NCBI GenBank assembly: GCA_018715885.1
Contig: DVKT01000051.1
Location: 1 to 64,000 of the forward strand
Length of the DNA: 64,000 bases
Direction: 5' to 3'
Source: Caccoplasma intestinavium
Lineage (GTDB): Bacteria; Bacteroidota; Bacteroidia; Bacteroidales; UBA11471
The notes under the pieces were generated by a model. The model saw nothing but the letters and a program-made list of their open reading frames with translations, was not told the DNA's origin and ran no database searches. Below, piece after piece: positions 61,652 through 64,000 of this stretch; the first letter of the stretch is position 1, and each line of letters opens with the position of its first letter. A program made the translations under genes and the position numbers.

Positions 61652-63004
61652 TTATGAGCGGGGAGTAAAACGCAATTCTTTTCCTCGGCATGACGGTTCG
61701 ACCTGACCGTTTTGAAATGCAACGACTCCATTGACAAACGTCTTATCGATCGTAACGGGAAACGTATGATTCATAAACGGCGACCAACAACATTTCGTCA
61801 GAATATTCTCGGGAGTAACGGTATAAGACTTTTTCGGATCGACCAGTACCATATCGGCATAGTAGCCGGGACGAATAAACCCTCTGCGATCGATACCGAA
61901 CAATCGGGCCGGTGCATGACACATACGTTCGACAACCGTCTCGACAGGAATTTCTCCCTGTAATGATTTTTCGAGCATCACTTGCAAAGAATGCTGCACC
62001 AAAGGGCCACCCGAAGCGGCTTCGAGGCACGAGCCCTGTTTTTCGGCCAAAAGATGCGGAGCATGATCGGTCGCCACGACATCGATCCGTCCCGAGACGG
62101 TAGCCTTCATCAAAGCGATACGGTCGGCAGCCGTTTTGATTGCCGGATTCCACTTAATCAGATTACCGTATTGTGCATAATCATTGTCATCGAAATACAG
62201 ATGATGCACACACACCTCGGCCGTAATCTGCTTTTCCTCGATCGGTCCATCGCTCAAAAGCGATAATTCTTTCGCCGTAGAAAGATGAAGCAAATGCAAA
62301 CGTGCATTGTAACGATGCGCCAATTCCACCGCTTCGGACGAAGAGGCATAACAAGCCTCGGCACTGCGTATCAACGGATGGTAGATAACAGATAAATCTT
62401 TTCCGAATTTCTCGATATATTTCTCTTTATTGGCTTTGATGATTTCTTCTTTCTCACAATGCGTCGCGATGAGTGTCGGCGCTTCGGCAAAAATGCGGGC
62501 CAACGCCTCGGGACTGTCGACCAGCATATTTCCGGTCGAAGAGCCCATAAACACTTTTATACCGCATACCCGACGATAATCGGCTTTGAGCACCTCGTCG
62601 ATATTATCGTTCGTTGCTCCGATATAAAACGAATAGTTGGCAAGCGAGGTTTGCGCCGCCCGGGAAAATTTCCATTCGAGAGCTTCGCGCGTCGTTGTCG
62701 GCGGTTTTGTATTAGGCATCTCCATATATGATGTAACCCCACCGGCCACAGCCGCCATCGACTCGGTATTTATATCGGCCTTATGTGTAAGACCGGGTTC
62801 CCTGAAATGCACCTGATCATCGATGACACCGGGCAACAGCCACTTACCGGAAGCATCGATGATTTCATCGACGTGCTCCTCGATATCGGTATAGCTATCG
62901 TCGGTATAAACGGTCGAAATAGTATCTCCCACCACCAAGACCGAAGCCTCCCGGCTTTTCCCCTCGTTTATAAGAAGTGCATTCTTTATCAACAGGCTTT
63001 TCAT
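61652..63004 (-). CDS. pyrC: Dihydroorotase
   Basis: A 450-residue amidohydrolase of pyrimidine synthesis (carbamoyl-aspartate to dihydroorotate). Visible are GVIDDQVHFREPGLTHK, IKVFMGSSTGNML, ATHCEKEEII, LLHLSTAKEL and ATDHAPHLLAEK (catalytic Asp and metal His). The first H of the usual HxH metal pair is glutamine (residue 64), which I recall being normal in some Bacteroidetes enzymes, so activity is probably retained. Follows the glycosyltransferase gene by 15 bp. Confidence 0.95.
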   Translation of the reverse strand: MKSLLIKNALLINEGKSREASVLVVGDTISTVYTDDSYTDIEEHVDEIIDASGKWLLPGVIDDQVHFREPGLTHKADINTESMAAVAGGVTSYMEMPNTKPPTTTREALEWKFSRAAQTSLANYSFYIGATNDNIDEVLKADYRRVCGIKVFMGSSTGNMLVDSPEALARIFAEAPTLIATHCEKEEIIKANKEKYIEKFGKDLSVIYHPLIRSAEACYASSSEAVELAHRYNARLHLLHLSTAKELSLLSDGPIEEKQITAEVCVHHLYFDDNDYAQYGNLIKWNPAIKTAADRIALMKATVSGRIDVVATDHAPHLLAEKQGSCLEAASGGPLVQHSLQVMLEKSLQGEIPVETVVERMCHAPARLFGIDRRGFIRPGYYADMVLVDPKKSYTVTPENILTKCCWSPFMNHTFPVTIDKTFVNGVVAFQNGQVEPSCRGKELRFTPRS

Positions 63005-63019
63005 TCCAAACAGAAAGGA

Positions 63020-63781
63020 TTATTGTTTTTTCTTTTGCGGATATTTTCTGAACCAACTCGACATTTTCAGTCGCAACACTCCAAACACAGCCTCTCCAAA
63101 TATTCCACTGCTCATCTTGCTTACTCCCAATTCTCTATTTACAAAGATAATGGGAACCTCGGCAACCTTAAAACCGCATTTATAGGCTGTAAATTTCATT
63201 TCTATCTGGAATGCATATCCTTTGAAATGTATCTTGTCGAGATCGATGGTTTCGAGCACTTCGCGTCGATAACAAATAAATCCTGCCGTTGTATCGGCAA
63301 TCTTCAATCCGGTAACGATACGGACGTATTTCGAGGCATAATACGACATGACCACACGCCCCATCGGCCAGTTAACGACATTCACTCCCGAAATATACCG
63401 AGACCCGATAGCGACATCGGCTCCTTGATGGGCACAGGCATCGTAAAGGCGTAGTAAGTCTTTGGGGTTGTGCGAAAAATCGGCATCCATTTCGAATACA
63501 TAGTCGTATTTTTGCTCGACCGACCATTTGAAACCGGTAATATAAGCCGTACCGAGACCGAGCTTTCCTTTCCGCTCGATCAGATGCAGATGACCTGCAA
63601 ACTCATCGGCCTGCAACCGTTTTACGATAGCGGCCGTGCCGTCGGGCGAACCGTCGTCGATGATCAACACATCAAATACATGCGGCAGTTCCATAACCGC
63701 CCGAATGATATTTTCAATATTTTCCTTTTCGTTGTAGGTCGGAATAATAACTACTCCGTCGGCCTTTTGTACTTCACTCAT
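63020..63781 (-). CDS. Polyprenol monophosphomannose synthase-like glycosyltransferase
   Basis: A 253-residue GT2 enzyme with PTYNEKENIENII, IDDGSPDGTAAIV, EMDADFSHNPKDL (metal-binding D-x-D) and FICYRREVLETID, the Dpm1/Ppm1 pattern. Expected to transfer mannose from GDP-mannose to polyprenyl phosphate; other hexoses possible. Heads the operon with pyrC. Confidence 0.9.
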   Translation of the reverse strand: MSEVQKADGVVIIPTYNEKENIENIIRAVMELPHVFDVLIIDDGSPDGTAAIVKRLQADEFAGHLHLIERKGKLGLGTAYITGFKWSVEQKYDYVFEMDADFSHNPKDLLRLYDACAHQGADVAIGSRYISGVNVVNWPMGRVVMSYYASKYVRIVTGLKIADTTAGFICYRREVLETIDLDKIHFKGYAFQIEMKFTAYKCGFKVAEVPIIFVNRELGVSKMSSGIFGEAVFGVLRLKMSSWFRKYPQKKKQ

Positions 63782-63806
63782 CTCTCGAAGTATTGGTAAG
63801 TGGGTA

Positions 63807-63836
63807 CAAAGTTAAACGAAATAGAAAGACGGCAAA
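63807..63836 (-). promoter_or_regulatory. Promoter of the glycosyltransferase-pyrC operon
   Basis: Minus strand: TTTG (63836-63833), 18-bp spacer, TAACTTTG (63814-63807), 26 bp before the ATG. Confidence 0.65.
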
Positions 63837-63924
63837 ACTTCCGACAGACAAATTATAGAGAAACATACCATTTTTTCGGATAAATTACCCGACTGGTTCT
63901 ATCCTCACAACTCTTTCTATGATT

Positions 63925-63932
63925 TAAATTTG
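63925..63932 (+). promoter_or_regulatory. Putative -7 box for the gene at the right edge
   Basis: TAAATTTG, 15 bp before the ATG at 63948. Confidence 0.5.
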
Positions 63933-63947
63933 TTTCAGGAATGTGAC

Positions 63948-64000
63948 ATGAAAACGATTATCCGCTTTATTCTTTATCTCTTCACTCTTTATTTTGAAGC
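63948..64000 (+). CDS. Start of an exported protein, cut by the window end
   Basis: Seventeen codons read MKTIIRFILYLFTLYFE, basic then hydrophobic, like the start of a signal peptide or anchor. A -7 box lies directly upstream. The family cannot be told. Confidence 0.5.
   Translation, partial: MKTIIRFILYLFTLYFE

Noticed and set aside
1..64000. tRNA, rRNA, CRISPR, IS or prophage
   Set aside because: No cloverleaf-like, repeat-spacer, transposase or integrase pattern seen; the gaps are mostly too short.

Overview
The window reads as chromosomal DNA of a Bacteroidales bacterium, with Barnesiellaceae/Coprobacter/Parabacteroides-like gene content; the genus cannot be fixed by eye. The evidence is the complete Bat (aerotolerance) operon, HU proteins with a LysM fusion, a Rho with a long charged insert, carboxypeptidase-regulatory-domain TonB receptors, BACON and PEGA domains, DUF2520, and many TAnnTTTG (-7) boxes with TTTG at -33 at 18-21 bp spacing, which is the Bacteroidetes housekeeping promoter. 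Gene density is high, with many ATGA overlaps. I see no tRNA, rRNA, CRISPR array, insertion sequence or prophage.

Layout. 0-11.7 kb holds housekeeping genes: dsbD (+); then on the minus strand rsgA-thyA-folA, pyrH, frr, and a five-gene overlapping set yraN-yjbR-birA-M43 protease-MATE; then SIMPL and tadA (+). 11.7-18.9 kb is the least ordinary part: minus-strand envelope genes encoding a large LPP20-like protein, an LPP20 lipoprotein, another exported LPP20-like protein, a six-PEGA-repeat protein with a barrel-like C-terminus, a formylglycine-enzyme-like lipoprotein and a small lipoprotein. 19-33 kb has a sugar nucleotidyltransferase, an ECF sigma factor with a tiny downstream ORF, rpe, comEC, a TonB receptor, a GH28 enzyme with an exonuclease, the nitroreductase-DUF2520-KdsC-Maf operon (+), and an unusual translationally coupled pair (tandem FGSNL-motif protein and ATP-grasp-like protein). 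33-35 kb has a DUF2007-UspA fusion, a small HTH protein and a PAP2 phosphatase.

35.7-44.3 kb is the complete Bat operon (moxR-DUF58-membrane protein-batA-batB-batC-batD-batE, minus strand), with a 21-bp palindrome in its promoter region. 44.4-52.1 kb is information processing: HU, an HU-transmembrane-LysM fusion, rho, tilS, pheS, nth and ybaK. 52.2-58.9 kb is a TetR-regulated tripartite RND efflux operon ending in a PII-like gene and a strong terminator. 59.2-64 kb has the malic enzyme-phosphotransacetylase fusion, two terminators, a dihydroorotase/polyprenol-phosphate glycosyltransferase operon, and the first codons of an exported protein.

Best candidates for undescribed biology: (1) the PEGA/LPP20/FGE-like envelope cluster, whose two terminal lipoproteins share a C-x-x-N-F-D-P-D mature start; (2) the membrane-anchored HU-LysM fusion, which could physically link nucleoid and cell wall; (3) the coupled tandem FGSNL/ATP-grasp pair; (4) the palindromic operator candidate of the Bat operon; (5) the PII-like protein at the end of a drug-efflux operon. 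All of these are inferences from sequence reading alone.
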